The notes under the pieces are model-generated. The model was given only the letters and a program-made list of their open reading frames with translations, ran no database searches and had not been told where the DNA came from. From the NCBI GenBank assembly GCA_914767715.1, contig OU612074.1:5781501-5845500 (forward strand): a stretch of 64,000 bases of DNA, in the 5' to 3' direction. The position numbers were made by a program, and so were the translations under genes. The DNA comes from Membranipora membranacea. Taxonomy: Eukaryota; Bryozoa; Gymnolaemata; Cheilostomatida; Membraniporidae. Of this stretch, positions 34,572 to 50,025 are shown one piece after another (positions within the stretch are counted from its first letter, which is position 1; each line of letters begins with the position of its first letter).

Positions 34572-37393
34572 CTTGCCTTCTCTAATGCCACCTCCTCATG
34601 GTCTCAGCAGCATGAAGCCATCTCGTTGTGATGATGAGCATTCCACTTCCAACCCTCAGTGCATATTGTCAGCTAAAAAATCGATTTTTATGCTGTTGCA
34701 AAACCTGAGAAGCTGCCAACTTTATTTTACTATTCCTTATTTCACTTCAAAATGTTCTCCCAATCAGTTTGATAACTGAACCCAAGCCAAGCCAGCGCAT
34801 GGAGGATTGCTTTCTATCACCTCCTCGGCGCAAATGCACTATCATCAAGGCATCAGCCAATCGTGCCAAAGTCCACTACTCTAATTACCACATTGAGCAT
34901 CGCACTAATCACAAAACAGTGAGCTGACTGTGATATCACATCTCCTTTGACTGCCTTTTGTGCAAAGGCCAAGCTTTGAGAGCGATCATCCACTGGATAT
35001 CACAAACTGAAAACTGCTTGAGTGAAACAGTTCCAAGTCATTTTTGTATTGAGATTAAGTTATATTAAGGCTTCGTGTAATTCAACTATCTATTGAAAGC
35101 TGATCAAAATGTCTTTCCTGTTAAGCTTGTATGTAAAGTTACCACCATGTCTACTGCAGAATAATTTTACTTTTCAGTAATTTCTCATGTATCAATTTAG
35201 TTGTCACTCTGAATAATATTATTTGAGGCTTTTGAAACACGACTACTATTGAATCCAAAGAAAAATCCTTTTTATTTAATAGCACATGGTAGGACATTCA
35301 TGATAGAAATGGATGAAAATAAGACCTTTTAATTCACATCTATTGCCACGACTGCTAAATTTCATATATAGTACATTTCTGATCTTCTTGTGGCAGATCG
35401 CTCAGAATAGGTTATTCTTAAATTGATAAGCTGACATCAGCCTATTCTCCTTTTTGGGCAAAGACTCGGCTGGTCTTTGTGTCAATATGCAAGTACAAAA
35501 TTTGGGTACAAGATATAATTGTCATTTCTTTACCATAATATCAAATGGCGCTTCACTCTTAACAAAAATAGTTCATTTCTTCTGTATTCATATTTTTTTG
35601 TTGAAGTTATCAATTTCCAATTGATGAGTGACATTGATCCGGAGGAGGGTACCAACAAAGACCTTGGCCGACAATGGCATTTTTATTATAGGATTAAAGG
35701 AAAAACTATGATGATGCATTGGTAAGCTTGGGTAAACTTGAAGATTGGGCCAGCTTGTACATGTCAGTGATTTGGCTTGACAGAACACGACCTCTACAGG
35801 ATATCGTCATTGTGCAGCTATTCAAGTACCCATAGTCACACATGTGGGTGACCTTGGCAAAAATAGTGCAGTATCATCTAACATAGATATTTGAAGCTCA
35901 AATGGCGTGAATCGTTGTATCCTGACGTTGATAAAAGTCACAAGAATAGATATTTTTATGACATTTAATGTAATCATTTTCAATTGGTTTGATTAGCCCT
36001 TGAATTTTCATTAGATTAAATAATAGAATATAATGAAAATGACTGCTTTTTCAATGACAGTTCGTCCCTGACACCAAATTTCATCGCATTTGATAGAGTT
36101 TACGTATATTTGGACACAATTTCATTTTAATTTATTTTGTTTGTAATAGGAATTACTATTTTTGGATTCACTTTTCTTTCGAAACATGAGGCAAGATTTT
36201 GGTTAACCAAATAACGTTAGCAAATGCAGTTTTACAGCGGTGATCAAGGGAAGTCACTCTGAAAAATATAAAATAACATACGAATAATACATACAATATA
36301 ATCATTCATAGTCATAAAGAATATTCTCATGAAATATACCAATAACTATATTGTATTATTTTTTGTTTACATAACAGTTTTGACACATATAAAGCACTCA
36401 ACGAAGTACTTCATGCACACAAATCAACACCAGACAAGTTTTACATCACAGAGTAAGGATATACAGAGAGGAAACTTCAATGATCATTATAGTGCCTGCG
36501 GTTTTTGATTAACTGGGGGAAATTGTGCACAGCTGGATGCCGAAAACTCTACCTTTGATGGGCCATAATTCATTCTGCCCAGTATTTTGGTGATTGATTT
36601 AAGGCCACACGTTCTCATGCAAATTTCTACTTATTCTTGCAAATTTAATTTCGTATTAATGTGAACCTACCACACATGATTCTCATCTCCGAAAATTTCA
36701 TGAGCGCAATCCTCCTGCGCCAATACGAACAAACGATAGACCTAACAGTGATATGAAATAAAAATATTTATATCAAGGAGAAGCTGTTACTTGTTGTTTA
36801 CCGCCCAGTGATTCAGCTTCTATGTATGCCTCAACCATCTCCTCATAATTATTTCAATTGGTACTCATAATTCACTGTATCCCTTCCCCCCTTACCCAAG
36901 GTCCAAAATTGAATGAGAAACTCTACATATTGATCATCCACTCCATCTTTTTACCAAAGTTGTGTTTGCATAGATTTGACCTTGACTTTTAATCAAAACA
37001 GGCAGCCACTCAGATAGCATTTTGAGAAGATTTATACTATCTGGTTACGTGCATTGTTAACATACAACGTTCCACAAATTGTGGGAATCCCAATCCAAAC
37101 GAGAGTTTACGTGAAATTTACTCCTAATTGTGAGAAAACGACCCCATATGACTTCACTTTAAGACAGATTTTTCTTTTGGTTCTACTAACAAGAAAATTC
37201 AGTGACAAGTTTATGACATGGCAGTCTAGAACCCTATATGTTTCAACTCTGGCTTAAGATGTTTGCTATTGAATTGTGTTCAACAGTTTTTTTGAGCATG
37301 ATATTTGAAACCAGAGTTGATTGATGAAGTTTCATGGCGGACAAACACATAAAAGATTTTTTCCAAGTAAGTAAATGCTGCCAAAGCAGGTTG

Positions 37394-37602
37394 CTCACTC
37401 AACACTTCGAGCCGGCAAAATAGTGTGCCTAAAGGGCAAGGCTGCAATGACCGCGCCAATTTACTCTCGGTTTGTAGGCAGGTCGGAGCACATCTGGGGG
37501 TCCAACAACTCCCAGTAGTCAGTGGAATGCAGTGGGATTCGAACCCGCGACCTGCAACACTTGCAAGCTGAAGGACTGGCGCTCTAACAACTGAGCCACC
37601 AC
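37394..37602 (-). mobile_element. SINE subfamily B (unit 3)
   Basis: Positional equivalent of the unit 2 copy. Confidence 0.75.
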
Positions 37603-38746
37603 ATAATATATTTCCTTTAACAATTACATGAGGTTTGATATGGACTGATCATCTCCTGTATGATATATATTGACTTTCACAGAAGTCTAAGCATTTCTCG
37701 CAATAAGTATTATGCATAGAGCATAAGCATAGATTCATTTGATTCATATTACTGTAAGTTATTGACTGGGTTGCCACATAACCGATAATCGTTTGTTGAC
37801 TTTGCAGGACTTAAAATAATAATCTTTTTCTCAGCAGCCTCGCATGCCACTGTGCATTATAAGCTGATAGTCTACAACTTAAACAGATAAAGAAGATTTG
37901 CTAGCAATAAGCACACTACTGCATCGTTCCAATGTTATATTTTATTAAGGGTATAACTGAGTGGTGGTGTGGGTATACTTCTCATTAATAGGGACAGTAA
38001 GGTTGTGATCAGATACTCAACTCTTTCACAATGTCAAGCGAGCATTCTGAGACACTAGCGCATTAGAAATATCAGTTATATCGGTCAGACCTTAAAAGAT
38101 GCACACCTGACTTCTCCACTGATTCAACATCTTTTGTTGGAATGACATTTACAGAATAGAAAATTCTCGAACTCTTGAACAGGCCAAAAATTTACTGACA
38201 CTTGGTTAGTGATTTTTTAACGTGTTTTAGTGGTATTTGAATACTTCATAAAGAGGATCAATTTCAGTAAACAAATGTCATGTCATTTTCTCCTGTGATA
38301 TGACTGATACTTTGGCACATTTGTTTTGACAGTGAAACCATCCCCAGGCTTCACCAAGTGGGATCGTCAAACAAATATGCATCCTCAAATATTCAAGTGA
38401 GAATCAGATTTGGTAACTAAAGTCATAGTGTCAGCAGCTATATTATAAAGGTGTTAGACTGTAGGCACGAGGATTGCAAACCAAAGTATGCAGTTTAGCA
38501 CGAAAGAATTTTTCAATGAAAGACATCAAGTTCATGTATAATCCAGAGCTAAGACCATGTCTGCAATTTTTCCTTTATACATGAAAATGTTTTGCTAGTT
38601 GTGATACTTCTAGGGGCATATATAAAATACAATTATCATGAACTTCATCACAATAACACTGACTTTTGCATCCAGTTTTGCGGGGACAGACAAATGCATC
38701 AGCCAATGCGGATGCAAAATGAGGATGTGGAAATGAGAGCTTTCTA

Positions 38747-39445
38747 TTTTTTGTCATAGCATGTATCCAAGTTAAGTTCTCTTGTATAAGAAATGACAAT
38801 GACAATAACTCATGCTAGCCAAATAGCCTAATAGCCAAGTAGCTAATGCAATCTTGATTGGAATATAATATCAATGAAAACAGGAAATTGAGGGAATTGA
38901 AAGGAATGGCTTGACTAGTAATCATTGATTACGTCTTTGGTAAAAACTTGGCCCGATTTCAGCAAAAAGACCAAAACAGAACACGAGCTCTACAGGATAT
39001 CGTCATTGTGCAGCTATTCAAGTACCCATAGTCACACATGTGGGTGACCTTGGCAATAATAGTGCAGTATCATCTAACATAGATATTTGAAGCTCAAATG
39101 GCGTAGATCGTTGTATCCTGGCGTTGATAAAAGCCACAATAATAGATATTTTTATGACATTTAATGTAATCATTTTCAATTGGTTTGATTAGCCCTTGAA
39201 TTTTCATTAGATTAAATAATAGAATATAATAAAAATGACTGCTTTTTCAATGACAGTTCGTCCCTGACACCAAATTTCATTGCATTTGAAGAGTTTACGT
39301 ATATTTGGACACAATTTCATTTTAATTTATTTTGTTTGTAATAGGAATTACTATTTTTTGTCATAGCATGTATCCAAGTTAAGTTCTCTTGTATAAGAAA
39401 TGACAATGACAATGACTCATGCTAGCCAAATAGCCTAATAGCCAA
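38747..39445. repeat. internal insert with flanking repeats (unit 3)
   Basis: Insert about 38,843-39,359, same junctions as unit 2. Confidence 0.8.
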
Positions 39446-39884
39446 GTAGCTAAACAGCTGGGATTTCATTATCATTTCATCGGCTTTGTTTTTGTATTTT
39501 TATCATCATTCCATCAGCTGTTTTTTGTATCAGATAAATAGCGAGAGCATCAAGATACAAATCATTATACTCAAGACACATAATCAGTGATGTTGTTTAG
39601 TGAATGTTTATTCTAGACAATAATAATCAGATAATTCTGAAAATGCTATTTCTCTGCTCTGAAAGACAAGTTGTATGTTATATGTAAAATGCTCAACTCT
39701 GACTACCAGAATTCTCGAACTCGTCACACAGTTGTAATAATTTTGTGACAATGCTATTATTTTACCAGGGCACAACCAGTACTGACGTCCATTAATACAT
39801 GACAATTGTCATGCCACTCCAAGAATAATTTGAGATGACAGATTTCAATAGATGACACTTTCTAAAATAGAAACAGAAAATCAG

Positions 39885-39892
39885 TATATAAA
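39885..39892 (+). promoter_or_regulatory. TATA box of gene 2, copy 3
   Basis: TATATAAA, same context as copy 2. Confidence 0.6.
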
Positions 39893-40138
39893 CATGTACA
39901 ATAAGAACAACCAATCATTCAAGATTTTCTCTTAAAATCAGAACTTAACAAAACTCAGTGGTAAGTTTACTTGCTAGTGCATATTATTTCATTGGACTAC
40001 TGCGCAGGACACAAAGAAAACTCACAGTGATTAAAAAATTCATTTATCTACATTTCAACTGGGATATATTCCAAATCGTTAATTATGAACTAAACTACTG
40101 AAATGAAATGAATTATAAATTTCTTACTTTTGTAGAAG

Positions 40139-41101
40139 ATGAATATTCTGATCACAGCCCTTATCTTTTCTGCTGTAATTGGTGAGTTCGACATTCCTAG
40201 GAAGACACATCAGAGTGTTCTTAGAGATTGCTATCCTGTACAGTGAACTTCAAAATGTTGTAGCTATACTCAATTAAACATTTATAAATATTCACATTGA
40301 CTCATGAGTGCATAGCAGTACTGTGACTTTGTACTAATTAATTGTTGATTTTATTCCATTGCTGCATATTACTTCATTGATGTCGTCTGATTTTCTCATG
40401 GTTATGAATCATAGTAGAGTTTCACTACAGATGGAATCCTTTTCATGTGTTATTCAGGTGTGAGTTCGGGCTTTATTTTTTTGGGAGGAAAGAGGAAGAG
40501 GTAAAAGATGCTAATCAGGCCACACTCCAAGCTATGCCGCCCTAAGCTTCAGTAAGCATTGATTGTCTTGATTCAACTAGATGGTGTACTTATTGCGCTG
40601 GACATAATGTATTCTAAAATTAGCAAGGTAATGGTGTTTGTAAAATTAAAAAAATACGGCAATTTATCATGTACTTTTATATTTCAGGTTGGAGATCAAA
40701 GGCTACCAAGAAAAAAGATGCTATATTTAACCTTCTTTTCTGTTTATATTGTAAAAAAATATAATGCCTTCCTGATTCTTCTCTTTTTGTTTTAAACTCC
40801 AGCTTTGGCAATAAAAGATAAACTATAAATGAAAATTGATGTAAGGGCGTATAGTAGAAACGGAACAACCTCCTCCAAATTCAATGGACCTGTTATCACC
40901 AAGAGAATTGCTGCATTCAGTAATAATACGAGACAAAACAACGACTAAAATTTATGAAGCTTTAACTTGTTTTTCTCTTTCTTGATTATATATACAGTTC
41001 CACTCAATATCTATAGTAGTAGTGTTGCAAACATCCAATCAACTGGACTTTACTCATTGTCAGGAGATTTTACAAAATTTACAAATGATCATCATGTATA
41101 A
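40139..41101 (+). CDS. small secreted peptide (gene 2), array copy 3
   Basis: Signal exon 40,139-40,181; candidate 3' exons start at 40,458, 40,688, 40,803 and 40,998. The coding parts look identical to copies 1 and 2. Downstream of the exon d stop it carries the CATACTCACC variant (about 41,168) shared with copies 4 and 5. The exon structure is uncertain, as in copy 1. Confidence 0.5.
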
Positions 41102-43428
41102 GTGTCAGTCTTGCCCTTAGGTGATCACCAATCTGTCTAGATAAGGGGAACATGTAACCATCACCGCATACTCACCACGTAGCAATATCCCGACATCCGC
41201 GCTGCTTTAGGCGGAGTATGAATTTAAACTCAATTCAGAGATTTTTTTTGCATTATTTGTTCCCTTTGGTTTTGTGGCCAGAGTATTTATGATTGTTACA
41301 CTACTTTAAAACATAATGGAGGAGCTCTGAGATTCACCCTATGCATGCAAATTTAAACATGGCAGTATTATGGTAAAGGATATATGCAGGACAATGCAAT
41401 GCAGCTATTCTAATAAACAGTGTGCTGTTCATGTTCCAGTAGATATACGAATGCTTAGAGTAGTGTATGCATCCATATAAATACGACCGTGATAAAATGA
41501 AAGGCAGCATTTGTACAACAATCTGTACTATACAGTATGCCCTGTGTTGATATAATATGCAGTGTAGTTAAGTTATGTTACTCAGCAGTGGTCCCTAGTA
41601 AGAATTATCAGATTATTTAAAGCCTGAGATTGTATATCTTGATGTTTGAGATTGTTACATTATGACTGATAGGGAGACTAGCAAAACACAATCTGTAAAG
41701 GGCGATTAGCAAGACAATATCTGTATCGGCCATTAATCTTTGGTCATGGTTGCCTACAGTTTTCACTCTCGTCTTTTCCCTAACAAAGTCACTAAAAGGT
41801 ATTTGTTGGTTGGTATTCACCTATGGGCTTACTTACTTCGGATTCCGAAATATTTTCAAAAAATATGACACACAGGACACACAACTCTCATACACTATCT
41901 CTGTCTTTATCTCGATGCAGACAGGCCATGCGTGTGTACCTACTACTACCTAGTAAATCAAGCATTTGTTTTGAAGGAGAAAGATTGCAATTACTATGGC
42001 TTCAATTATTTCTTAGGCTTTCACTCAGACAGTGACACACAGTCTGGTTCTAATTGAATATTGAGGTTTCTGGAGAGGGTGTTGAAACCTAATTTTAGCC
42101 TTACCACCATGTTTTACGTTTTGTGAGACACATTCCACCAAACTACAATCAATTGGTATTTCTAAAGCTAGGCGTTGCGAGGTTTGGTATATGGTATACA
42201 GTATAATATAAGAGAGAGATTTATATGAACGTTTACTCACCTAAAAAGATGTACTGTAAAGAGGAAGAGATATCGCGTTGACTGTCCAAGGTCAAGGCTA
42301 ATAGTCTAGATGGTACAATTCCGATAAGGTGCTGGTCTGCTAAGATCTCGGATAACCTCACAGTATTTACCCACCATAACAAGATAATTCTACAATAAAT
42401 AGTCCTATGGTATCTATTGCACAAAAGCCAGCAAAGCTTGATCCTGTGCCATGACCTTGCAACAAAACAAACTAATTTTCAAAATCATAATTCATGAAAA
42501 TTCATAAATATATTGCCATTGTTTTGTCATTTCGATTTTTTGAAGTCAATACTGGCCTCTAGGGTCGTCGCATGGTGCTTTTTTGGGTGAGAAAAAACGT
42601 GCAAACGTTCAAAACACCTGCTATCCTACTGTCAGTATATTGACACCTCAGATATCCTTGGTTGAAGGGCAATTGGGGGACCAATATAATTGTTCGAGCT
42701 GTGATGTATGCGATCTCAAATAGTTCAGAAGTAAAGATTTGCCCATGAAAAATCTTTCCAGCATTCTCTTCAAATATAGTTCAAAACTGTTGGTCGTTTA
42801 GGGAGGATACAAAAGACATCGATCATCCAGCAGTGAGTCCGTTGCCGACATTAAAATGAAGTTCATTGTCATAATTTAGTTTGTGTGGAATGCCATCGAT
42901 CACCCACCATTAACAATAATGGACTGCTAATCCAATTATGTCTTATTAGAAACACTAGTCTGTAGATATGACATTACCAATAAAATAAGAACCAGAGGCT
43001 ACACTGTTATTGACAAAGTAGCCTACTGCTATAGGACCCTGGTAAGGAAATTGACACAAAATATGTACTGCAGGATGTCTGAAATTTAAACAAAAACAGG
43101 TCAATCCATGACTTTCACATTTATCAACACGATTAGGTGGCAAAACTAAACTTTTTCTACTTTTCAACAGATTCTACTTCTAAATTTCCATCAATTATTA
43201 TTTTAAAATCATTGAGCATTGGCATCCCTTAATAATAGAGCCATTGCTGTGTTAGTTTCCCCAAGTGGACACAAAAGACATCAATCATCAACCGGTGCTT
43301 CTAGTGCCAATAATAATAATAATAATCCAATGATTGTTTATGACAAACACTAGAATCTAGATACAATTCAACATACAGTAATGCAAGAACCTCTGCACAA
43401 CACACATGTCTTCAGCTAGAAATCATGA

Positions 43429-45850
43429 GGCAAGCACATAGAGTTATTATATACTCTAGAGTGGACAATGCAGTGCTGAAAGCGTCCTACTTAATTATTG
43501 CGAAATCCATCACACAACGCAATCTGGTTGTGCATGGCTAGTGCCTGTATCATATAACTTATCATTGAGAATATGCGTATTGGGCATGACAATTTAGATT
43601 TCTAGAGCGCTTATATCCATTTTTTCAGAAAATTTTTCATGGGACACCATGTAGATCACTTGCAGGTATTTTCACTTTCAATTCCATGAGGCAACGAAAA
43701 CTGGTTGTGAGTGGATAGTGCATGAATCATTGACTTTATCATTAAAAATATTAGAATTGGACATACAAATTAAGTTTATTGATCGAGCACTTATAGCCAT
43801 TTTATCAAAGAATTTCACATGTAACACCATTAACCTCACCATCACCTGCAGGTACTTTCTCTTCCGGTCAGTTTGACATTTTATTATTCTCCCTTTAAAA
43901 TAAGCCAACTATCAACCGCAAATACATGAGCCTAAATCTCGATGACAGGGCCAGCTGGTTTCTGCCTCTTGCCAGGTATTTTGCTGTGTCCTGTCTCTCT
44001 AACTAATATGTTGCACACTCAGTCGGTGTATTTTATCTGTTCAGTTCCAGCTACTGGCGATGATCTATGATAACATGTGATAAAAGTAGCCTGTGGAAAA
44101 GCGATTGGAGGCGAAAAGTTTGCTGCTTACCTTTATCGTTTTTAGAGCATTTTTAGCAATATTTTTGTAAAACTTTTCATGCCACACTAATAGATGTCTT
44201 GCAAGTGATTCCTTTCAGGGGGCAGACAGGGGACAAAAAAATTTGTGTATCCCCTTAAAACACCAAAATCTCAACTGCCAACACACCATCCCGATAAAAT
44301 CACAATTACCTGGCTAGCAGGTTTTTGCCCCTGCCACTTGCCTGCCTGCCAATTAAACTGTCTCCTGTCTCTCTAACTGAAATATTACACACTCGTGAGT
44401 TCATTTAATCTGTGAAGTATAATGACTTCCAATTATACAAGATGAGCAAGTAACCCGTGGCTTAAAATTTTCAGCTTAAAGATTTCGGTTTTGGTTTGGC
44501 TATGTCATTTCTAGCTCTAAATTCCCTCTCCTGGGTAGCCACTCGTTTTTGTATTGCAAAAACTATTCAAGCCAACACATCAGGTTAAATCAAAAGATCC
44601 ATAAGCTCTTCTGCTGAGTCCCTGATTAGCAAGAAAATGTCGAACGGACAAATCAAGATACATACTTGACCAGATTGACTCTACATTTTCTAAAATTCCC
44701 TAACTCAGTCTGAAAAATTGTATGAAAATGGCAATCAGTTATCAGTTGCAATACATTATGGAGAAAACACCATAATATTTCGTCTTTGCAACTCAAATCT
44801 TCTGTTGAGAAGAGTACAGGGGCGTAATTAGACACTTTGATAATATTTCATCGTTAGGTACATATAATAGTATACAATGTGAATTAAAATCTTTTAACCA
44901 ATGTTATATACATCATCAGTCCAAGTCTTTCTATTTGCACTCACTACTGCGTTCTACCAATTTTCAGAAAATTATACCAACACAACTGATAATTAACATG
45001 GTTATATTAGTGCTGAGAAAGCCGATATAATTTCGCTCTCTCACCGATGTGACATTTTTAAGTTAACAGATATTTCTGATTTCTCACCATACTCAAAATA
45101 AGAGATCATTTCTTTCAGAGGGGGGGGGGGGGGTGGGTGTGATGCAATTTCCTCTCATGGTTGTTTAGGAGTAGGAGGTGGCTCAGTTGGTTAGAGCGCC
45201 GGACTTCAAATCCGGTTCGAATCCCACTGCAGTCCATCTTCTACTGGGGATTGGTTGGTCCCCCAGGTGTGCTCCGACCTGCCTGCAAACAGAGAGCAAT
45301 TTGGCGCAGATATTGCGGCCTCGCCATTAAGGCAATAATATTTCGCCGCCCATTCCTCGGGATGGGCGAGTGATAAGACATCGGATTTTAATCAACCTTT
45401 AATCAACCTTATTTGTAAATATAAACATCAACATCATATACAGACAGGACACAGCTAATATGGCTGGCAAGTGGCAGTGAAAAAAATTAAGCTAGCCCGG
45501 TAGTAGTTTCTGTTTCATCACAGTGATGTGTTTGCGGTTGAGATTTTGGCTTAATTTAGTCGGAAAACAGACACAAATTTTCCACTGGCTGCTAGTGAAA
45601 ATACCTGCAAGTGATCCACATAGTGACGTAAATTTTTTTCCAAAAAAATGGCTATAAGCGCTCTAGAAATCTAAATTTCTGTGCCCAATACATATATTCT
45701 CAATGATAAGTTTTATGATACAGGCACTAGACATGCACAACCAGATTGAGACTTGTCATGGATTTCGCAATAATTAAGTAGGACAAAACCTGTTGCTATT
45801 TTTGTACACATTGTCCGCTCTAGAGTATATAATAACTCTATGGGCAAGCA
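43429..45850. mobile_element. foldback element, unit 3
   Basis: Element 43,437-45,842 with GGCAAGCA at 43,429-43,436 and 45,843-45,850. Confidence 0.8.
45166..45409 (+). mobile_element. SINE family A (unit 3)
   Basis: Same site; preceded by a run of 14 G. Confidence 0.85.
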
Positions 45851-48672
45851 CTTGCCTTCTCTAATGCCACCTCCTCATGGTCTCAGCAGCATGAAGCCAT
45901 CTCGTTGTGATGATGAGCATTCCACTTCCAACCCTCAGTGCATATTGTCAGCTAAAAAATCGATTTTTATGCTGTTGCAAAACCTGAGAAGCTGCCAACT
46001 TTATTTTACTATTCCTTATTTCACTTCAAAATGTTCTCCCAATCAGTTTGATAACTGAACCCAAGCCAAGCCAGCGCATGGAGGATTGCTTTCTATCACC
46101 TCCTCGGCGCAAATGCACTATCATCAAGGCATCAGCCAATCGTGCCAAAGTCCACTACTCTAATTACCACATTGAGCATCGCACTAATCACAAAACAGTG
46201 AGCTGACTGTGATATCACATCTCCTTTGACTGCCTTTTGTGCAAAGGCCAAGCTTTGAGAGCGATCATCCACTGGATATCACAAACTGAAAACTGCTTGA
46301 GTGAAACAGTTCCAAGTCATTTTTGTATTGAGATTAAGTTATATTAAGGCTTCGTGTAATTCAACTATCTATTGAAAGCTGATCAAAATGTCTTTCCTGT
46401 TAAGCTTGTATGTAAAGTTACCACCATGTCTACTGCAGAATAATTTTACTTTTCAGTAATTTCTCATGTATCAATTTAGTTGTCACTCTGAATAATATTA
46501 TTTGAGGCTTTTGAAACACGACTACTATTGAATCCAAAGAAAAATCCTTTTTATTTAATAGCACATGGTAGGACATTCATGATAGAAATGGATGAAAATA
46601 AGACCTTTTAATTCACATCTATTGCCACGACTGCTAAATTTCATATATAGTACATTTCTGATCTTCTTGTGGCAGATCGCTCAGAATAGGTTATTCTTAA
46701 ATTGATAAGCTGACATCAGCCTATTCTCCTTTTTGGGCAAAGACTCGGCTGGTCTTTGTGTCAATATGCAAGTACAAAATTTGGGTACAAGATATAATTG
46801 TCATTTCTTTACCATAATATCAAATGGCGCTTCACTCTTAACAAAAATAGTTCATTTCTTCTGTATTCATATTTTTTTGTTGAAGTTATCAATTTCCAAT
46901 TGATGAGTGACATTGATCCGGAGGAGGGTACCAACAAAGACCTTGGCCGACAATGGCATTTTTATTATAGGATTAAAGGAAAAACTATGATGATGCATTG
47001 GTAAGCTTGGGTAAACTTGAAGATTGGGCCAGCTTGTACATGTCAGTGATTTGGCTTGACAGAACACGACCTCTACAGGATATCGTCATTGTGCAGCTAT
47101 TCAAGTACCCATAGTCACACATGTGGGTGACCTTGGCAAAAATAGTGCAGTATCATCTAACATAGATATTTGAAGCTCAAATGGCGTGAATCGTTGTATC
47201 CTGACGTTGATAAAAGTCACAAGAATAGATATTTTTATGACATTTAATGTAATCATTTTCAATTGGTTTGATTAGCCCTTGAATTTTCATTAGATTAAAT
47301 AATAGAATATAATGAAAATGACTGCTTTTTCAATGACAGTTCGTCCCTGACACCAAATTTCATCGCATTTGATAGAGTTTACGTATATTTGGACACAATT
47401 TCATTTTAATTTATTTTGTTTGTAATAGGAATTACTATTTTTGGATTCACTTTTCTTTCGAAACATGAGGCAAGATTTTGGTTAACCAAATAACGTTAGC
47501 AAATGCAGTTTTACAGCGGTGATCAAGGGAAGTCACTCTGAAAAATATAAAATAACATACGAATAATACATACAATATAATCATTCATAGTCATAAAGAA
47601 TATTCTCATGAAATATACCAATAACTATATTGTATTATTTTTTGTTTACATAACAGTTTTGACACATATAAAGCACTCAACGAAGTACTTCATGCACACA
47701 AATCAACACCAGACAAGTTTTACATCACAGAGTAAGGATATACAGAGAGGAAACTTCAATGATCATTATAGTGCCTGCGGTTTTTGATTAACTGGGGGAA
47801 ATTGTGCACAGCTGGATGCCGAAAACTCTACCTTTGATGGGCCATAATTCATTCTGCCCAGTATTTTGGTGATTGATTTAAGGCCACACGTTCTCATGCA
47901 AATTTCTACTTATTCTTGCAAATTTAATTTCGTATTAATGTGAACCTACCACACATGATTCTCATCTCCGAAAATTTTATGAGCGCAATCCTCCTGCGCC
48001 AATACGAACAAACGATAGACCTAACAGTGATATGAAATAAAAATATTTATATCAAGGAGAAGCTGTTACTTGTTGTTTACCGCCCAGTGATTCAGCTTCT
48101 ATGTATGCCTCAACCATCTCCTCATAATTATTTCAATTGGTACTCATAATTCACTGTATCCCTTCCCCCCTTACCCAAGGTCCAAAATTGAATGAGAAAC
48201 TCTACATATTGATCATCCACTCCATCTTTTTACCAAAGTTGTGTTTGCATAGATTTGACCTTGACTTTTAATCAAAACAGGCAGCCACTCAGATAGCATT
48301 TTGAGAAGATTTATACTATCTGGTTACGTGCATTGTTAACATACAACGTTCCACAAATTGTGGGAATCCCAATCCAAACGAGAGTTTACGTGAAATTTAC
48401 TCCTAATTGTGAGAAAACGACCCCATATGACTTCACTTTAAGACAGATTTTTCTTTTGGTTCTACTAACAAGAAAATTCAGTGACAAGTTTATGACATGG
48501 CAGTCTAGAACCCTATATGTTTCAACTCTGGCTTAAGATGTTTGCTATTGAATTGTGTTCAACAGTTTTTTTGAGCATGATATTTGAAACCAGAGTTGAT
48601 TGATGAAGTTTCATGGCGGACAAACACATAAAAGATTTTTTCCAAGTAAGTAAATGCTGCCAAAGCAGGTTG

Positions 48673-48881
48673 CTCACTCAACACTTCGAGCCGGCAAAAT
48701 AGTGTGCCTAAAGGGCAAGGCTGCAATGACCGCGCCAATTTACTCTCGGTTTGTAGGCAGGTCGGAGCACATCTGGGGGTCCAACAACTCCCAGTAGTCA
48801 GTGGAATGCAGTGGGATTCGAACCCGCGACCTGCAACACTTGCAAGCTGAAGGACTGGCGCTCTAACAACTGAGCCACCAC
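48673..48881 (-). mobile_element. SINE subfamily B (unit 4)
   Basis: Positional equivalent of the unit 2 copy. Confidence 0.75.
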
Positions 48882-50025
48882 ATAATATATTTCCTTTAAC
48901 AATTACATGAGGTTTGATATGGACTGATCATCTCCTGTATGATATATATTGACTTTCACAGAAGTCTAAGCATTTCTCGCAATAAGTATTATGCATAGAG
49001 CATAAGCATAGATTCATTTGATTCATATTACTGTAAGTTATTGACTGGGTTGCCACATAATCGATAATCGCTTGTTGACTTTGCAGGACTTAAAATAATA
49101 ATCTTTTTCTCAGCAGCCTCGCATGCCACTGTGCATTATAAGCTGATAGTCTACAACTTAAACAGATAAAGAAGATTTGCTAGCAATAAGCACACTACTG
49201 CATCGTTCCAATGTTATATTTTATTAAGGGTATAACTGAGTGGTGGTGTGGGTATACTTCTCATTAATAGGGACAGTAAGGTTGTGATCAGATACTCAAC
49301 TCTTTCACAATGTCAAGCGAGCATTCTGAGACACTAGCGCATTAGAAATATCAGTTATATCGGTCAGACCTTAAAAGATGCACACCTGACTTCTCCACTG
49401 ATTCAACATCTTTTGTTGGAATGACATTTACAGAATAGAAAATTCTCGAACTCTTGAACAGGCCAAAAATTTACTGACACTTGGTTAGTGATTTTTTAAC
49501 GTGTTTTAGTGGTATTTGAATACTTCATAAAGAGGATCAATTTCAGTAAACAAATGTCATGTCATTTTCTCCTGTGATATGACTGATACTTTGGCACATT
49601 TGTTTTGACAGTGAAACCATCCCCAGGCTTCACCAAGTGGGATCGTCAAACAAATATGCATCCTCAAATATTCAAGTGAGAATCAGATTTGGTAACTAAA
49701 GTCATAGTGTCAGCAGCTATATTATAAAGGTGTTAGACTGTAGGCACGAGGATTGCAAACCAAAGTATGCAGTTTAGCACGAAAGAATTTTTCAATGAAA
49801 GACATCAAGTTCATGTATAATCCAGAGCTAAGACCATGTCTGCAATTTTTCCTTTATACATGAAAATGTTTTGCTAGTTGTGATACTTCTAGGGGCATAT
49901 ATAAAATACAATTATCATGAACTTCATCACAATAACACTGACTTTTGCATCCAGTTTTGCGGGGACAGACAAATGCATCAGCCAATGCGGATGCAAAATG
50001 AGGATGTGGAAATGAGAGCTTTCTA

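Larger units (their letters stand above)
24505..35782 (+). repeat. array unit 2 (11,278 bp)
   Basis: First of the short derived units. The order is: counterpart of 9,317-11,488 with SINE B; jump to the 14,172 counterpart near 26,545; jump to the 16,103 counterpart near 26,851; insert 27,566-28,082; gene 2; foldback element; right end. Private differences from units 3-4 include the C in GACTTTTCAATC near 25,713 and AAAAAATATTC near 33,287. Confidence 0.95.
35783..47061 (+). repeat. array unit 3 (11,279 bp)
   Basis: Same layout as unit 2. It shares with unit 4 a one-base deletion (GACTTTTAATC near 36,989). It has a private ACCGATAATCGTTTG at about 37,780. From its copy of gene 2 on, it carries CATACTCACC in place of CATATTTACC. 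Confidence 0.95.
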